NCBI GenBank assembly: GCA_017304475.1
Contig: JAFKKV010000009.1
Coordinates: forward strand, 1-64,000
Origin: Hyphomicrobiales bacterium
GTDB taxonomy: Bacteria; Pseudomonadota; Alphaproteobacteria; Rhizobiales; Phreatobacteraceae
Length of the DNA: 64,000 nucleotides
Direction: 5' to 3'
The translations under genes and the position numbers were made by a program. Of the stretch, positions 1 through 8,961 are shown piece after piece (position 1 is the first letter of the stretch; every line of letters begins with the position of its first letter). The notes under the pieces are model-generated. The model had not been told where the DNA came from and searched no databases. It worked only from the letters and a program-made list of their open reading frames with translations.

Positions 1-1
1 G

Positions 2-721
2 GAGCATCTCTACGAACCGACCCGCGTCGCGCTCAAGGCGATGGACTTCGCCGCCCCGACCTTCGACGAATTCTGGGCCGCCGGCAGCATGATGCTGCCG
101 CAGCTGCCCGATGACGGAGGCTTCCTGCGCAGGTTCCGCTACGATCCCGTCGCCAATCCGCTTGGGACCCCCAGCGGCAAGATCGAGATCTTCTCGGCCA
201 CCATCGCGAGTTATGGCGAAGCGGACTGTCCGGGTCATCCGACCTGGCTCGCCCCGGTGGAAGTGCCGCGCCCCGGCGCGCCGATGCGGCTCGTCGCCAA
301 CCAGCCGGCGACGCGGTTGCACAGCCAGCTCGATTTCGGCGGCCACAGCAACGATGCCAAGCATCGCGGGCGCGAGGTCGCGCAAATGCATCCCGATGAT
401 GCCGCCGCGCGCGGCATCAAGGATGGCGACATCATCAAGCTGTTCAACGAGCGTGGCGCCTGCCTCGCCGGCGTGCGGGTCACCGAGGATATCCGGCGCG
501 GCGTCGTCCAGTTGCCGACCGGCGCCTGGTACGATCCCGTCGACCAGGAGGACAACGCCCTCTGCGTCCACGGCAATCCCAATGTCCTGACCCGCGACGT
601 CGGCACCTCGTCGCTGGCGCAAGGCTGCACCGGACAGTTGACGATCGTCGAGGTCGAACGCTTTGACGGCAACCTGCCGCCGATCCAGGCTTTTGATCCG
701 CCGGTGACGGCGGCCGCCTGA
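2..721 (+). CDS. Molybdopterin-dependent S/N-oxide reductase (BisC/TorA-like), C-terminal part
   Basis: The frame is open from the left edge (first full codon at 2), so this is the 3' end of a longer gene; an internal Met at 41 is not the start. The visible 239 residues include the molybdopterin-dinucleotide binding domain typical of the DMSO/biotin-sulfoxide/TMAO reductase family, with an HSQLDFGGHSND stretch, a DGDIIKLFNERGAC strand and the QLPTGAWYDP segment. Family members reduce S- or N-oxides, often in the periplasm; the substrate cannot be told without the N-terminus. It ends with TGA at 719 and converges with the minus-strand gene cluster that follows. Confidence 0.85.
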   Translation, partial: EHLYEPTRVALKAMDFAAPTFDEFWAAGSMMLPQLPDDGGFLRRFRYDPVANPLGTPSGKIEIFSATIASYGEADCPGHPTWLAPVEVPRPGAPMRLVANQPATRLHSQLDFGGHSNDAKHRGREVAQMHPDDAAARGIKDGDIIKLFNERGACLAGVRVTEDIRRGVVQLPTGAWYDPVDQEDNALCVHGNPNVLTRDVGTSSLAQGCTGQLTIVEVERFDGNLPPIQAFDPPVTAAA

Positions 722-837
722 TCAAGGGGCTTCCAGCATCGCGGCGGCGCGCGTTCGTTCGGCCCGCGGAGAATTCAGGCCTGCGGCCGAATAACGGCCG
801 CAGGATAAGTACGTGACCCTGGTCGTCCCGAATTCAG

Positions 838-1057
838 GTGCATGGCACTAAGGTAAAGCCGTCCTTCGAGGCTCGCTCTACTCCCCGCGCCTCACGCGAG
901 CGCAGTACGTCACCCCCGGCGAGCGAAGCGAGGGAAGGGGGTCCAGGGTCGCTTCATAGGCGCTTGCAGCGCGTGCCATCGGGGTGAACTCGCAACGCTC
1001 AGGTTGCGCGCGGCAACTCCTGGACCCCCTTCCCTCGCTTCGCTCGCCGGGGGTGAC
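838..1057. repeat. Composite intergenic inverted repeat (family A plus remnant of family B)
   Basis: Two 39-bp arms, 909-947 and 1019-1057, are perfect reverse complements around a 71-bp loop; the arm contains GGCGAGCGAAGCGAGGGAAG and ends in GGGTCCAGG (family A). Directly upstream, 838-882 resembles the left end of family B (GTGCATGGCAC, then GCCGTCCTTCGAGGCTCGCT), which then breaks off. The 443-bp gap between the flanking convergent genes holds nothing else I can support. Confidence 0.85.
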
Positions 1058-1164
1058 GTAGCGAATGCCGATAACCGGGCAGCCCACTTCGTGCGCGCTC
1101 GCCCATGTCCTGCGACGTATGTGCGACCGGCAGTCCCACCGAGGGCGAGGGAAGCGCTCACACG

Positions 1165-2541
1165 CTACAGATGACCCTTCTTCTCGGACGCGATCCTGGC
1201 CATCAAGGCCGGGTCGCCATAGCGGGCGAGCGTCAGCGTATGTGCATAATCGGGCACGGCCTTGCCGGTGACCCAGGCCGCACACAATTCGCCGGTGGCG
1301 CAGGCGGCCATGGTGCCGAAGCCGGACAAGGCGCCGGCCATGAAGGCGCCCGGGGTCGCCATCGGGCCGACCAGCGGCCAGTTTTCTTCCGTCAGGGTGT
1401 AATAGCCGCCATAATGATGCGCATTGCGCGGCAGGCGGCCGATATAGCTCTTCAGCCCGGGATGAAGACGGCTTGCCCCGCGCAGCACGATATCGGGAAA
1501 TTGGGGATCGATCGGGTCGTCGGCGTGCGGGTCGCTGGCGCCGTGATTATAGGCCCAGCCGAGCTTGATCCACTGGCCGTCCTCGGAGCCATCGGGGCGG
1601 CAGTGAATGCCGCCGGGCATGGCCTTCAGGAAGCGCGCGGTCGAGGGATCCTCGCCCAGGATCTGCCGCTCCTCGTCGGTCCAGGGGATCTCCTGGCCAT
1701 CCAGGTCGATGGTGAAAGGCATTTTGCGCGAAATCGCGGCTTCGCGATCTTCGAAGGCGATCTTCTGCTGAAAGACGCAGGAGACCGGCAGGTTTTCCCC
1801 CAGCATCCGCGCGATATCGGTGAAATAGGGGCCCGCGGCATTGACGACCCGGTCGGCCCCGATGACCCGCGGGCCGTCGGGCGTTTCCAGGTCCAGCCGG
1901 AACGCCGAACCCCGCGCGATGCCGGCGACCTTGCCGCGCAGCAGCCGGCCGCCGGCGGCGCGAATGGCCTCCAGCATGTACTGGCCCAGTTGCTGGCCGC
2001 TGATCGATCCGGCGCGGCGGATATGCAGGATGGCCGCCACATCATCCGCATAGCCGGGAAAGGTGCGCCGGATCAGCGCCCTGTCGAGCAACACGTCCAC
2101 GCCGGCGGGCGATGTCCGCCAGTTGTCGACCTCGGGCGCCTGATAGCGCGACGCCGGGCCGCCGTCGTGGATCCGGATGATCCGTTCGGCGTCGGATCCG
2201 TAGCCGACATAGAGCTCGTCGATGAGATCTTGCGGCCGCGCGCGCCGCGTCACGAGCGCATAGCCCCGGCGGGTCATCTGAATGCGGTCGCCGCTCCGGC
2301 CGGCGATTTCCTCGAGCAGATCGATGCTGTGGTCGGTGAACTCCGCCATGATGGGGTTGGGCCACCAATTGCGGTAGTTCTCGCCCGATTGAGCCGATGT
2401 CAGGCTCAGCGGATTGAGCGCGTCGATGACCACCACGTCACGGATGTGATGGCGGGTCACCAGGTAATAGGCAACCGCAAGGCCGATATTGCCGGCGCCG
2501 ATGACGGCGGAATCGAAATGGAGTTCGGGTGAAACTGTCAC
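1165..2541 (-). CDS. FAD-dependent amine/amino acid oxidoreductase (DAO family)
   Basis: 458 residues starting at GTG 2541, 24 bp after the upstream oxidoreductase gene, so co-transcribed. The N-terminal dinucleotide motif GAGNIG (15-20) and a C-terminal NWPLVGPM...GFGTMAA segment place it in the DAO/glycine oxidase-sarcosine oxidase superfamily, which oxidises the C-N bond of secondary amines or amino acids to an imine, passing electrons to O2 or the respiratory chain. It is one of three distinct DAO-type enzymes in this cluster. The GTG is preceded only by a weak GAG Shine-Dalgarno, so the exact start is less certain than the family. Substrate unknown. Confidence 0.85.
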   Translation of the reverse strand: MTVSPELHFDSAVIGAGNIGLAVAYYLVTRHHIRDVVVIDALNPLSLTSAQSGENYRNWWPNPIMAEFTDHSIDLLEEIAGRSGDRIQMTRRGYALVTRRARPQDLIDELYVGYGSDAERIIRIHDGGPASRYQAPEVDNWRTSPAGVDVLLDRALIRRTFPGYADDVAAILHIRRAGSISGQQLGQYMLEAIRAAGGRLLRGKVAGIARGSAFRLDLETPDGPRVIGADRVVNAAGPYFTDIARMLGENLPVSCVFQQKIAFEDREAAISRKMPFTIDLDGQEIPWTDEERQILGEDPSTARFLKAMPGGIHCRPDGSEDGQWIKLGWAYNHGASDPHADDPIDPQFPDIVLRGASRLHPGLKSYIGRLPRNAHHYGGYYTLTEENWPLVGPMATPGAFMAGALSGFGTMAACATGELCAAWVTGKAVPDYAHTLTLARYGDPALMARIASEKKGHL

Positions 2542-2565
2542 GTGTCGCTCGATCGTTGGCCGGGC

Positions 2566-3756
2566 CTAGATGATCCCGGTCTCGGGATAGGGCTTGTTCT
2601 CGACCACGCGGCTCCATCCGAGCCGCGACAGGTCGGTGGTCTGGAACGACCCGTCGAGAATGAGTTCGGCGATCGCCCGGCCGCTGCCCGGGCTATGCAT
2701 CAGGCCATGGCCGGAATAGCCGGCATTCAGGAAGAAGTTCCCGCATTGCCCGGTCCAGGCCCCGATGATGGGGTTGCCGTCGAAGTCGTTCTGGTCATAG
2801 AGGCCGGGCAGCGTCGCCTTGCATTTCGTCCGCTCGAACTGCGGGAAACGATGCGCGAGGGCAGGCCAGACCACCTCGTCGAAATAGGCGTGATCGGCCT
2901 CGAAATTGAAGCCGCGCGGCTCGTCCAGGGTCGGCACGCCGCCGGAATAACCCTTGCCTTCCGGCCGGAAGGCCAGGCGCCTGACATCCTTCAGATAGGG
3001 CAGCGGCTCGATCGGCTCCGCCACCTCGAAATAATGCTCGTAGCGCCGCAGGGGGCTGATCGGCACGGTCATCCCCACCATGGCGCAGATCTCAGCGGCC
3101 CAGGCGCCCGCCGCATTGACCACGGCGTCGGTCGCAATCGTCGCGCCCGACTTCAGCTGAACGGAGCGCACCAGTGATCCCTGCCTGGCAATGCCGGTCA
3201 CCTCGTCGGCGACAAGCGTCACGCCGAGGCTCTTCACCTTCCGGCGCAGGCCCATCAGGACCGAATAGGGGTCGAGCCAGCCGTCGTCGGGCGAGCGCAC
3301 GCCACCGCCGAGATCGTCGACCGTCATGGACGGGTAGGCGCTGCGCAGCATGGCGCGATCGAGAAGCTCGACATTGGCGCCGAGCGACCGCTGCCTGGCG
3401 AAATTCCGCTCCAGGTTCGCCATGTGCTCCGGCGGAACGATGAACAGGTAGCCGTGCTTCTTGAGGTTGATGGCGGGCCTTTCGCCATCGACCTCCATCA
3501 AGGCCTCGAAGCTGTCGAAGAAGGGAATGCTGAAATTCGACAGGTGGATGTTTTCGTCGCGCGCGAATTGCCGGCGAATTCCCCCCGATGCCCGGGGCGT
3601 CGAGGCGAGTGCATAGGTCGGGTCTCTTTCGATCACGGTGACCGAACAGGGCTTGGGATGGACCGCCAGGAAATAGGCGGTCGCAAGTCCGATGGCGCCA
3701 CCGCCGATAATGGTGACGTCGGCGCGCGAGGTTTGTTGGCTTGTCGCCGGATCCAT
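2566..3756 (-). CDS. FAD-dependent oxidoreductase, DAO/sarcosine oxidase beta-like
   Basis: 396 residues from ATG 3756, chosen over a longer frame to 3819 because GAGGGACAGG precedes it. It has the dinucleotide motif GGGAIG (18-23), an SGGIRRQF segment near residue 60 and a C-terminal GYSGHGLMHSPGSGR, the FAD-contacting signature of soluble sarcosine/dimethylglycine oxidase-like DAO proteins. It probably oxidises an N-substituted or cyclic amino acid. It heads a two-gene unit with the next oxidoreductase, and its promoter region carries a TGGATCCA operator at 3850-3863. Confidence 0.85.
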   Translation of the reverse strand: MDPATSQQTSRADVTIIGGGAIGLATAYFLAVHPKPCSVTVIERDPTYALASTPRASGGIRRQFARDENIHLSNFSIPFFDSFEALMEVDGERPAINLKKHGYLFIVPPEHMANLERNFARQRSLGANVELLDRAMLRSAYPSMTVDDLGGGVRSPDDGWLDPYSVLMGLRRKVKSLGVTLVADEVTGIARQGSLVRSVQLKSGATIATDAVVNAAGAWAAEICAMVGMTVPISPLRRYEHYFEVAEPIEPLPYLKDVRRLAFRPEGKGYSGGVPTLDEPRGFNFEADHAYFDEVVWPALAHRFPQFERTKCKATLPGLYDQNDFDGNPIIGAWTGQCGNFFLNAGYSGHGLMHSPGSGRAIAELILDGSFQTTDLSRLGWSRVVENKPYPETGII

Positions 3757-3849
3757 GGACCTGTCCCTCGTCGATGGGCATCGGAAAGCGCTGCAAGACC
3801 TCGCGAGAGCCTCGCGCACGGTCCGTCGCCGCTCACGTCATCTTTCTTA

Positions 3850-3863
3850 TTTTGGATCCAAAA
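3850..3863. promoter_or_regulatory. GntR-type operator upstream of the FAD oxidoreductase pair
   Basis: A perfect 14-bp palindrome, TTTTGGATCCAAAA. Read on the minus strand it lies about where the spacer between a possible -35 (TTGATT) and an AT-rich -10 would be, a usual repressor position. The same core and neighbouring AAGTGGATAA-type sequence recur at 11817-11845, and related sites occur at 6553-6584 and 10596-10645. FCD-family GntR regulators such as the one encoded at 6619-7317 bind sites of this shape; the assignment is inferred from recurrence. Confidence 0.6.
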
Positions 3864-3998
3864 CTAAATCAAGTGGATAAAATATGATCTGATACGCCGT
3901 CATCGAAATCCGCCCGCCATGCCCTCGCGATGACGCCGGAACGCAGCGATCCGAGCTAGCGCGTGATCGTGTCAGATCGAAGCGTTGCAGTTCGGTCG

Positions 3999-4168
3999 GC
4001 CGTCCTTCGAGGCTCGCTTCGCTCGCACCTCAGGATGAGGGGTGTGGGTGTATGGCATTGATGCTGCTCATGAAGCTTGAACGGACGAGTGCATTTTGCA
4101 CCGCCCTACATGCAAGCCCCCACCCTCCTCATCCTGAGGTGCGAGCGAAGCGAGCCTCGAAGGACGGC
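3999..4168. repeat. Family B intergenic inverted-repeat element, copy 1
   Basis: Arms 3999-4040 and 4127-4168 (42 bp) are reverse complements, reading GCCGTCCTTCGAGGCTCGCT...CAGGATGAGG. The 86-bp loop resembles the loop of the copy at 19309-19479 (shared GCATTGATG.TGCTCATGAAGCT), so the whole ~170-bp unit, not only the arms, is repeated. Beyond the right arm, 4169-4196 reads in reverse complement like the left flank of copy 2 (TTGAAG.GCACGGCACCA), so the original element was longer. Confidence 0.85.
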
Positions 4169-4209
4169 TGACCGTGGTGCCGTGCGCTTCAATTCGAGAC
4201 GACCAGCCT

Positions 4210-5451
4210 CTAGGCTAGGCGGGCGAGCGCGAACGGCTTGGAATCGATGAAGGGCGGTTCGCCGGCGAGGAGTTCGGCGACCAGACGCCCGGTCGGTGCG
4301 CCACCCATGAAGCCATAATGGGAGTGGCCGAAGGCGTAGATGACGTTGCCCAGATGGGGCGACCGGTCGATGACCGGCAGGCCGTCGGGCACGGACGGAC
4401 GCGGCCCCATCCATTCCGTGACAGTGTCGAGACCGGCACGTGGCATCACCGCGCGACCGATCTCCACCAGCTTTTTGGCGCGGGCGAAATTCGGCGGCGC
4501 ATCGACGCCAGCGATCTCCACCGTCCCGGCGATCCGCAGGCCAATGTCCATCGGGGTGATCGCGACACGGTGATCGACATGGCTGATCACCCGGTTCGGC
4601 ATCGCGCCGGGATCGGCCGCGGTCACGTGATAACCGCGCTCGGCGATCAGGCGCACCTTGGTGCCGAGCTGGGCGGCCAGGCGATCGGACCAGGCGCCGG
4701 CGGCAACCACGATGGCGCCGGCGGGATATCGTCCCGTGGCGCCAATCACCGCGGTGACGTCGCCATCGGCGATGTCGAAACCCGTCACCTTGTCAGCGAC
4801 GATGGTGCCGCCGCGCTGCACGACATGCTCGGCGAGCCGCTGGACGACCCGATAGGAGTTCGTCGCGTGGCCGTTATCGGGGAAGAGCAGCCCGCTCCTG
4901 ACCGCGCCAAGGGCCGGTTCGAGCTGCCTGACCTCGTCCGGCCCCAGATGCTCGGTGCGCACTCCGGCTTCGCGCAGCAGATCGACCGCCAGGGGACTGC
5001 CGAGAACGGCGTCGCGGCGGCTGCTCACATAGAGCTGGCCGTTGCGCGTGATGAGATCGGCCGCGCCGGCGTCGCGCAGGAGCGGCTCGAGGCAGTCGAA
5101 GGCCGGCCGGTGAAGCGACCGCATGGCGGCCGAGATCCGCCTTGCTTCGCCCGGGCTGGATGTCCGCAGCCAGTCGATCAGCCAGGGAAACGATCGGCCG
5201 AGATCCCGCCAGCGGATCGACAAGGGCCCGAGCGGGTCGATGAGGAAACCCGGCACTTGCCGCCAGATGCCCGGCATGGCCAGCGGCAGGCAGGCGCCCG
5301 GCGCGATCACGCCGGCATTGCCGAACGAGCAGGCCGAGCCCGGAGATAGCGGATCGATCACCGTGACCTGGTATTGGGCGCGCTGCAGGTAGCTGGCGCA
5401 GCAGATGCCGACCATGCCCGCGCCGATGACCGTGACGTTTCCCCGGCTCAT
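4210..5451 (-). CDS. D-amino acid dehydrogenase (DadA-like)
   Basis: 413 residues. GAGMVG (10-15) binds FAD; the following SPGSACSFGNAGVIAPG is the DadA-type signature, and a C-terminal GHSHYGFMGGAPTGR completes the FAD fold. DadA enzymes are membrane-associated flavoproteins that oxidise D-amino acids to 2-oxo acids and feed electrons to the quinone pool. The start overlaps the stop of the upstream Ldh-type reductase gene by 4 bp (5448-5451), so the two are translationally coupled; dehydrogenase plus imine reductase suits catabolism of a D- or cyclic amino acid. A distinct DAO-family enzyme remains possible. Confidence 0.83.
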   Translation of the reverse strand: MSRGNVTVIGAGMVGICCASYLQRAQYQVTVIDPLSPGSACSFGNAGVIAPGACLPLAMPGIWRQVPGFLIDPLGPLSIRWRDLGRSFPWLIDWLRTSSPGEARRISAAMRSLHRPAFDCLEPLLRDAGAADLITRNGQLYVSSRRDAVLGSPLAVDLLREAGVRTEHLGPDEVRQLEPALGAVRSGLLFPDNGHATNSYRVVQRLAEHVVQRGGTIVADKVTGFDIADGDVTAVIGATGRYPAGAIVVAAGAWSDRLAAQLGTKVRLIAERGYHVTAADPGAMPNRVISHVDHRVAITPMDIGLRIAGTVEIAGVDAPPNFARAKKLVEIGRAVMPRAGLDTVTEWMGPRPSVPDGLPVIDRSPHLGNVIYAFGHSHYGFMGGAPTGRLVAELLAGEPPFIDSKPFALARLA

Positions 5452-6500
5452 GACACCTGACCGCCTGTTTGGGCGACCGCCCCGCCGGATCGTCCCGCGA
5501 GGCTGAGGAGCGACGCATAGGCCGGCGCGTCGACATCGATGCCTTCGGCTGCAGATATCCGCCTTTGCCGGTATCTCCGGTCGCCCGGCAGCCGGCTTGC
5601 CCCGGCATCGAGAATGGCGGCGACAAGCACCGAAACCCTTTCGTCGAAACCGGATTGGGCCCGCCCGGGATTGATCAGCAGAAGAAACTGGCCGCCGAAC
5701 GAGGTCGTCGTCGGGCCGGCCGGCGACTGGTCCTCGAAGCCGAAGCGGCCGCCGGTGAGGGCGGCGGCGAGGATCTCGACCATGACGGCGAGAGACGCGC
5801 CCTTGCTGCCGCCAAAGGGCAGCAAGGCACCACCGTCGAGGATGTCGGAAGCCGAGGTCGTCGGCTGGCCGAAGGCGTCGCAGCCGACACCGGGGGCCAC
5901 CGCGCGGCCTTCGTTCGCCGCCAGCAGCACGTCGCCCTGCGACAGCACGCTCGACGACTGGTCCCAGACGAGCGGCGGATGGCCGGGTCTCGGCGTGGCG
6001 AAGGCGATCGCATTGGTGCCGGTCACCGGCCGGCCGCCGCCCCAGGCGGCCATCCGCTTCTTCGAATTGACGCAGGTCAGCGCGACCAGGCCGCGCGCGG
6101 CGAAGGGCTCGATGTCAGGCCAGAGCGCCGCGAAGTGATGCGAGTTCCTGGTCAGCAGGACCGCGACACCCGATGCCTCCGCCATGGCGAGCAGCCGCGG
6201 GGTCGCGACATCGAGGGCGACCTGGGCGAAGCCGTTGCGCGCGTCGACCGAGAGAAGGCTCGCGGTCTCGCTCGTGATCGCCGGTCGCGCCGTGCCATCG
6301 GCCCAGCCGATTTTGAGGGAATGTACGAAACCGGCGAGCCGCAGGATGCCGTGGCTCTTCACACCGTCGCGCTCGCAGGCGACGATCGTCGCCGCGACCG
6401 GGCCGACATTGTCCGGCGCCATGCCGGCTCTCGACAGGGCAGCCCGGACAAGGGCTTCCAGGTCGTCGACCGAAACCCGTTTGGATTGGCTCGATTTCAT
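5448..6500 (-). CDS. Ldh-family NAD(P)-dependent oxidoreductase (imine/2-oxoacid reductase-like)
   Basis: 350 residues of the malate/L-lactate dehydrogenase-2 family (AllD, ComC, DpkA). The family motif SHGILR (49-54) carries the proposed catalytic His50; RNSHHFAALW around 121 and GGSKGASLAVMVE also match. Members reduce 2-oxoacids or cyclic imines such as delta1-piperideine-2-carboxylate. Because it is coupled to a DadA-like gene and sits among amine oxidases, a role in reducing or recycling a cyclic imine is a reasonable inference, not proven. Promoter region 6501-6600 has a good TATAAT box on the minus strand and two GntR-type half-operators. Confidence 0.8.
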   Translation of the reverse strand: MKSSQSKRVSVDDLEALVRAALSRAGMAPDNVGPVAATIVACERDGVKSHGILRLAGFVHSLKIGWADGTARPAITSETASLLSVDARNGFAQVALDVATPRLLAMAEASGVAVLLTRNSHHFAALWPDIEPFAARGLVALTCVNSKKRMAAWGGGRPVTGTNAIAFATPRPGHPPLVWDQSSSVLSQGDVLLAANEGRAVAPGVGCDAFGQPTTSASDILDGGALLPFGGSKGASLAVMVEILAAALTGGRFGFEDQSPAGPTTTSFGGQFLLLINPGRAQSGFDERVSVLVAAILDAGASRLPGDRRYRQRRISAAEGIDVDAPAYASLLSLAGRSGGAVAQTGGQVS

Positions 6501-6552
6501 TCGAAAAGCGTCCCCGTCCGCATGGGCGCAACACGCCGCCCGCCGGATAATA

Positions 6553-6584
6553 TTATATCCAAAATTGTCTTTCTGGATACAATT
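6553..6584. promoter_or_regulatory. Paired GntR-type operator sites upstream of the Ldh-dadA pair
   Basis: TTATATCCAAAA (6553-6564) and TTCTGGATACAATT (6571-6584) are two imperfect copies of the TGGATnCA site about 18 bp apart. On the minus strand the first overlaps a consensus TATAAT -10 box for the Ldh-type gene. The site lies between that gene and the 3' end of the GntR gene. Confidence 0.55.
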
Positions 6585-6618
6585 CTTCGCGGACAGAAGA
6601 ACACTTATGCGGCGGCCT

Positions 6619-7317
6619 CTACCGCCGGGGACGGATCAGTCCCTCGCGCCGCGCGGCCGCCAATAGCGACTTCTGGGTGTGCTGGATATGTTGCTGGAGC
6701 AGGCGCGCGGCCTTTTCGGCATTGCCCTGCTTGCACGCCTCCAGGATGTTCCAATGCTCTTCCTGGGGCCGCCTCTTGCCCGCGGCGAGCGACACCTGCT
6801 CGCTGGTGAAACGGCCGATCTGCTCGACATTGCTCTCGATCATGCCGATCAGCTTGGGGCGATCGCAGGCGGCATAGATGGCCTGGTGAAACTTCCAGTT
6901 CAGCCGCGGCCAGTTGCGCGGGTCTTCCTCCTGGTCGTAGAGGCGCAGATCCTCCTCCAGCGCCGCGATATCCTCTTCGGTCATGTTGGGGATGGCCAGC
7001 GTCAGCGCGCGGCATTCGAGCGCGATGCGGATATCCATCAATTCGAGCACGTCTTCCAGCGACAGATGGGTGACCACCGCGCCGCGATTGGGATGGATCC
7101 GGACGAGGCCCTCGGCCTCGAGCTTTTGCAGCGCCTCGCGGACCGGAATGCGGCTCGTGCCGAACCGCTCGGCCAGGGCGTCCTGGCGCAGCAGCGTGCC
7201 GCTCTCGAATTCGCCGCTCATGATCGCTTCGCGCAAGCCTTCGCGCACCAGTTCGGGCGCCGGGAGCTTCGGTTCGGAACTGGCGCCGCTGCGCCCGCGA
7301 GCTAAAGGACCTGTCAT
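6619..7317 (-). CDS. GntR-family transcriptional regulator, FadR (FCD) subfamily
   Basis: 232 residues. Winged helix-turn-helix in the first ~90 (ALAERFGTSRIPVREALQKL, then a GLVRIHPNRGAVV wing), followed by an all-helical FCD ligand domain with the expected metal/ligand-binding His and Asp residues (e.g. KFHQAIYAACD). FCD regulators are usually repressors released by an organic or amino acid substrate. It lies between the ABC transporter genes and the reductase-dehydrogenase pair, and TGGATnCA sites in four surrounding promoter regions make it the likely local regulator. I see no such site in its own upstream region (7318-7432). Confidence 0.92.
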   Translation of the reverse strand: MTGPLARGRSGASSEPKLPAPELVREGLREAIMSGEFESGTLLRQDALAERFGTSRIPVREALQKLEAEGLVRIHPNRGAVVTHLSLEDVLELMDIRIALECRALTLAIPNMTEEDIAALEEDLRLYDQEEDPRNWPRLNWKFHQAIYAACDRPKLIGMIESNVEQIGRFTSEQVSLAAGKRRPQEEHWNILEACKQGNAEKAARLLQQHIQHTQKSLLAAARREGLIRPRR

Positions 7318-7432
7318 CGATCGGTGCGTGTCTCGGTGTTGTCGAACAATGCCTAGCGATACCGTTTGATCGTGTCACCCTGGCCGCGGACAAATCGACC
7401 GCCGGGCGCCGGCCTGGCCGAGAATCCCTGCC

Positions 7433-8263
7433 CTAATTGGCCACCATGCGGCTCTCGGCCGCAGGATCCTCGCTCTTCAGATCAGGGATCCGGAACAGAT
7501 GGAAGCCCCGGAGGAATTCGCGGGTGCGTTCCTGGGTCGGGGCGACCAGCACCTGGTCCGGCGGCCCTTGCTCATGAATGACGCCCTGATGCAGGAAGAC
7601 GACCTTGCTGGCGACGTTATAGGCGAAGCCCAGCTCATGGGTCACGACGATCATGGTCATCCGCTCCTCGCTCAGCTGGCGCATGACCATCAGGACCTCG
7701 CCGACCAGTTCCGGGTCGAGCGCGGAGGTGGCCTCGTCGAACAGCATGACGTCGGGCTCCATCGCCAGCGCCCGGGCGATGGCGACACGCTGCTGCTGGC
7801 CGCCCGAGAGGCGCGCGGGATATTGCGTGGCCTTGTCGGCGATGCCGACCCGCTTGAGCTGGAAATGGGCGCGTTCGCGTGCCGCGTCCTTGGCGAGACC
7901 ACGCAGCTTCATCGGCCCGACCATGATGTTCTGTTCGACCGTCAGATGAGGAAACAGATTGAACTGCTGGAAGACCATGCCGATATGGGTCCGCAATTCG
8001 TTCAGGTCGCGGGCGCGGTAGCTGATCTCGGGCGGGTGGGAGCCCTCCTTGACGGTGCCGACGGGCTTGCCGCGGAAATAGACGCGGCCCGATGTCGGCG
8101 GCTCGAGGAAGTTGATGCAACGCAGCAGCGTGCTCTTGCCCGACCCGCTGGAGCCGAGCAGCACGACCGTCTCGCCCTGGTTCACCGTGAGGTCGATGCC
8201 GCGCAGGACCTCATGCTCGCCGAAGGATTTGCGCAGGTCCGTGACTTTCAGAACTTCGGTCAT
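7433..8263 (-). CDS. Polar amino acid ABC transporter, ATP-binding protein (GlnQ/HisP-like)
   Basis: 276 residues, complete ABC ATPase: Walker [10 protein letters not shown] (37-45), Q-loop FQQFNLFP, signature LSGGQQQR, Walker [13 protein letters not shown] and the H-loop VVTHELGF. The closest recognisable group is PAAT (HisP/GlnQ), slightly longer than usual because of a C-terminal extension after residue 250 ([13 protein letters not shown]) and an insertion around the [11 protein letters not shown] segment. It is the last gene of a binding protein-permease-permease-ATPase order and would energise uptake of the cluster's substrate. Confidence 0.93.
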   Translation of the reverse strand: MTEVLKVTDLRKSFGEHEVLRGIDLTVNQGETVVLLGSSGSGKSTLLRCINFLEPPTSGRVYFRGKPVGTVKEGSHPPEISYRARDLNELRTHIGMVFQQFNLFPHLTVEQNIMVGPMKLRGLAKDAARERAHFQLKRVGIADKATQYPARLSGGQQQRVAIARALAMEPDVMLFDEATSALDPELVGEVLMVMRQLSEERMTMIVVTHELGFAYNVASKVVFLHQGVIHEQGPPDQVLVAPTQERTREFLRGFHLFRIPDLKSEDPAAESRMVAN

Positions 8264-8285
8264 CGCTCACTCACAGCTTAAATCT

Positions 8286-8951
8286 TCAGTTCCGCGCATT
8301 CATTGTCGCTTCGACACGGCGGGAGACGATGCTCAGGACGTAGAGAACGGCGATGAACAGCATCGATATGGCGGTATAGGCCTCGACCGGACGGTATTCC
8401 GTGTCGCTGAGCTGCTTGGCGGCATACATCAGCTCGGCATAGGCGATCGTCGAGGCGATGGCGGTCAGCTTGACCACCTCGATCGCTTCATTGGTGAAGG
8501 CCGGAATCATGCGGGTGACCGCCTGCGGCAGAATGAAATAGCGCATCTGATCGAGGTAACCGAAGCCGAGCGCCTTGGCGGCTTCCCATTGGCCACGCTC
8601 GACCGACTCGATGCCGCTTCGGTAGATCTCGCCGAAATAGGCGCTGGCATAGAGCGTCAGCGCGATGGCCGAGACGATGAACCGGTCGTTGTGAATCCCG
8701 GTCAGGATCGGGATCGCGAAGAAGCACCAGAAGACCAGCACCATGGCCGGGACATTGCGGAAAGCCTCGATCCAGACGGTGCCGACGAGGCGCAGCAGAA
8801 CGGAGCGGGACGACTTTGCGGAGCCTGCGATCAGGCCGAGCGCCAGGCCGCCCAGGATGCTGGTCAAGGCGAGCTTGAGGGTGTTGACCAGGCCCGCCGC
8901 TATCACCGCCCAATTGGTGATGAGGAAGGAAAAGTCCCACTGATAGGTCAT
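8286..8951 (-). CDS. Polar amino acid ABC transporter permease (second)
   Basis: 221 residues from ATG 8951, preferred over an upstream in-frame ATG at 9002 because it lies 11 bp after the stop of the preceding permease and follows a GAGGG. Inner-membrane protein with about five hydrophobic segments; the EAA loop is visible (QWEAAKALGFG), and the N-terminal YQWDFSFL is shared with its neighbour, a hallmark of the HisM/GlnP family. It probably heterodimerises with the permease encoded at 8962-9627. Confidence 0.92.
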   Translation of the reverse strand: MTYQWDFSFLITNWAVIAAGLVNTLKLALTSILGGLALGLIAGSAKSSRSVLLRLVGTVWIEAFRNVPAMVLVFWCFFAIPILTGIHNDRFIVSAIALTLYASAYFGEIYRSGIESVERGQWEAAKALGFGYLDQMRYFILPQAVTRMIPAFTNEAIEVVKLTAIASTIAYAELMYAAKQLSDTEYRPVEAYTAISMLFIAVLYVLSIVSRRVEATMNARN

Positions 8952-8961
8952 GGCCGGGCCC

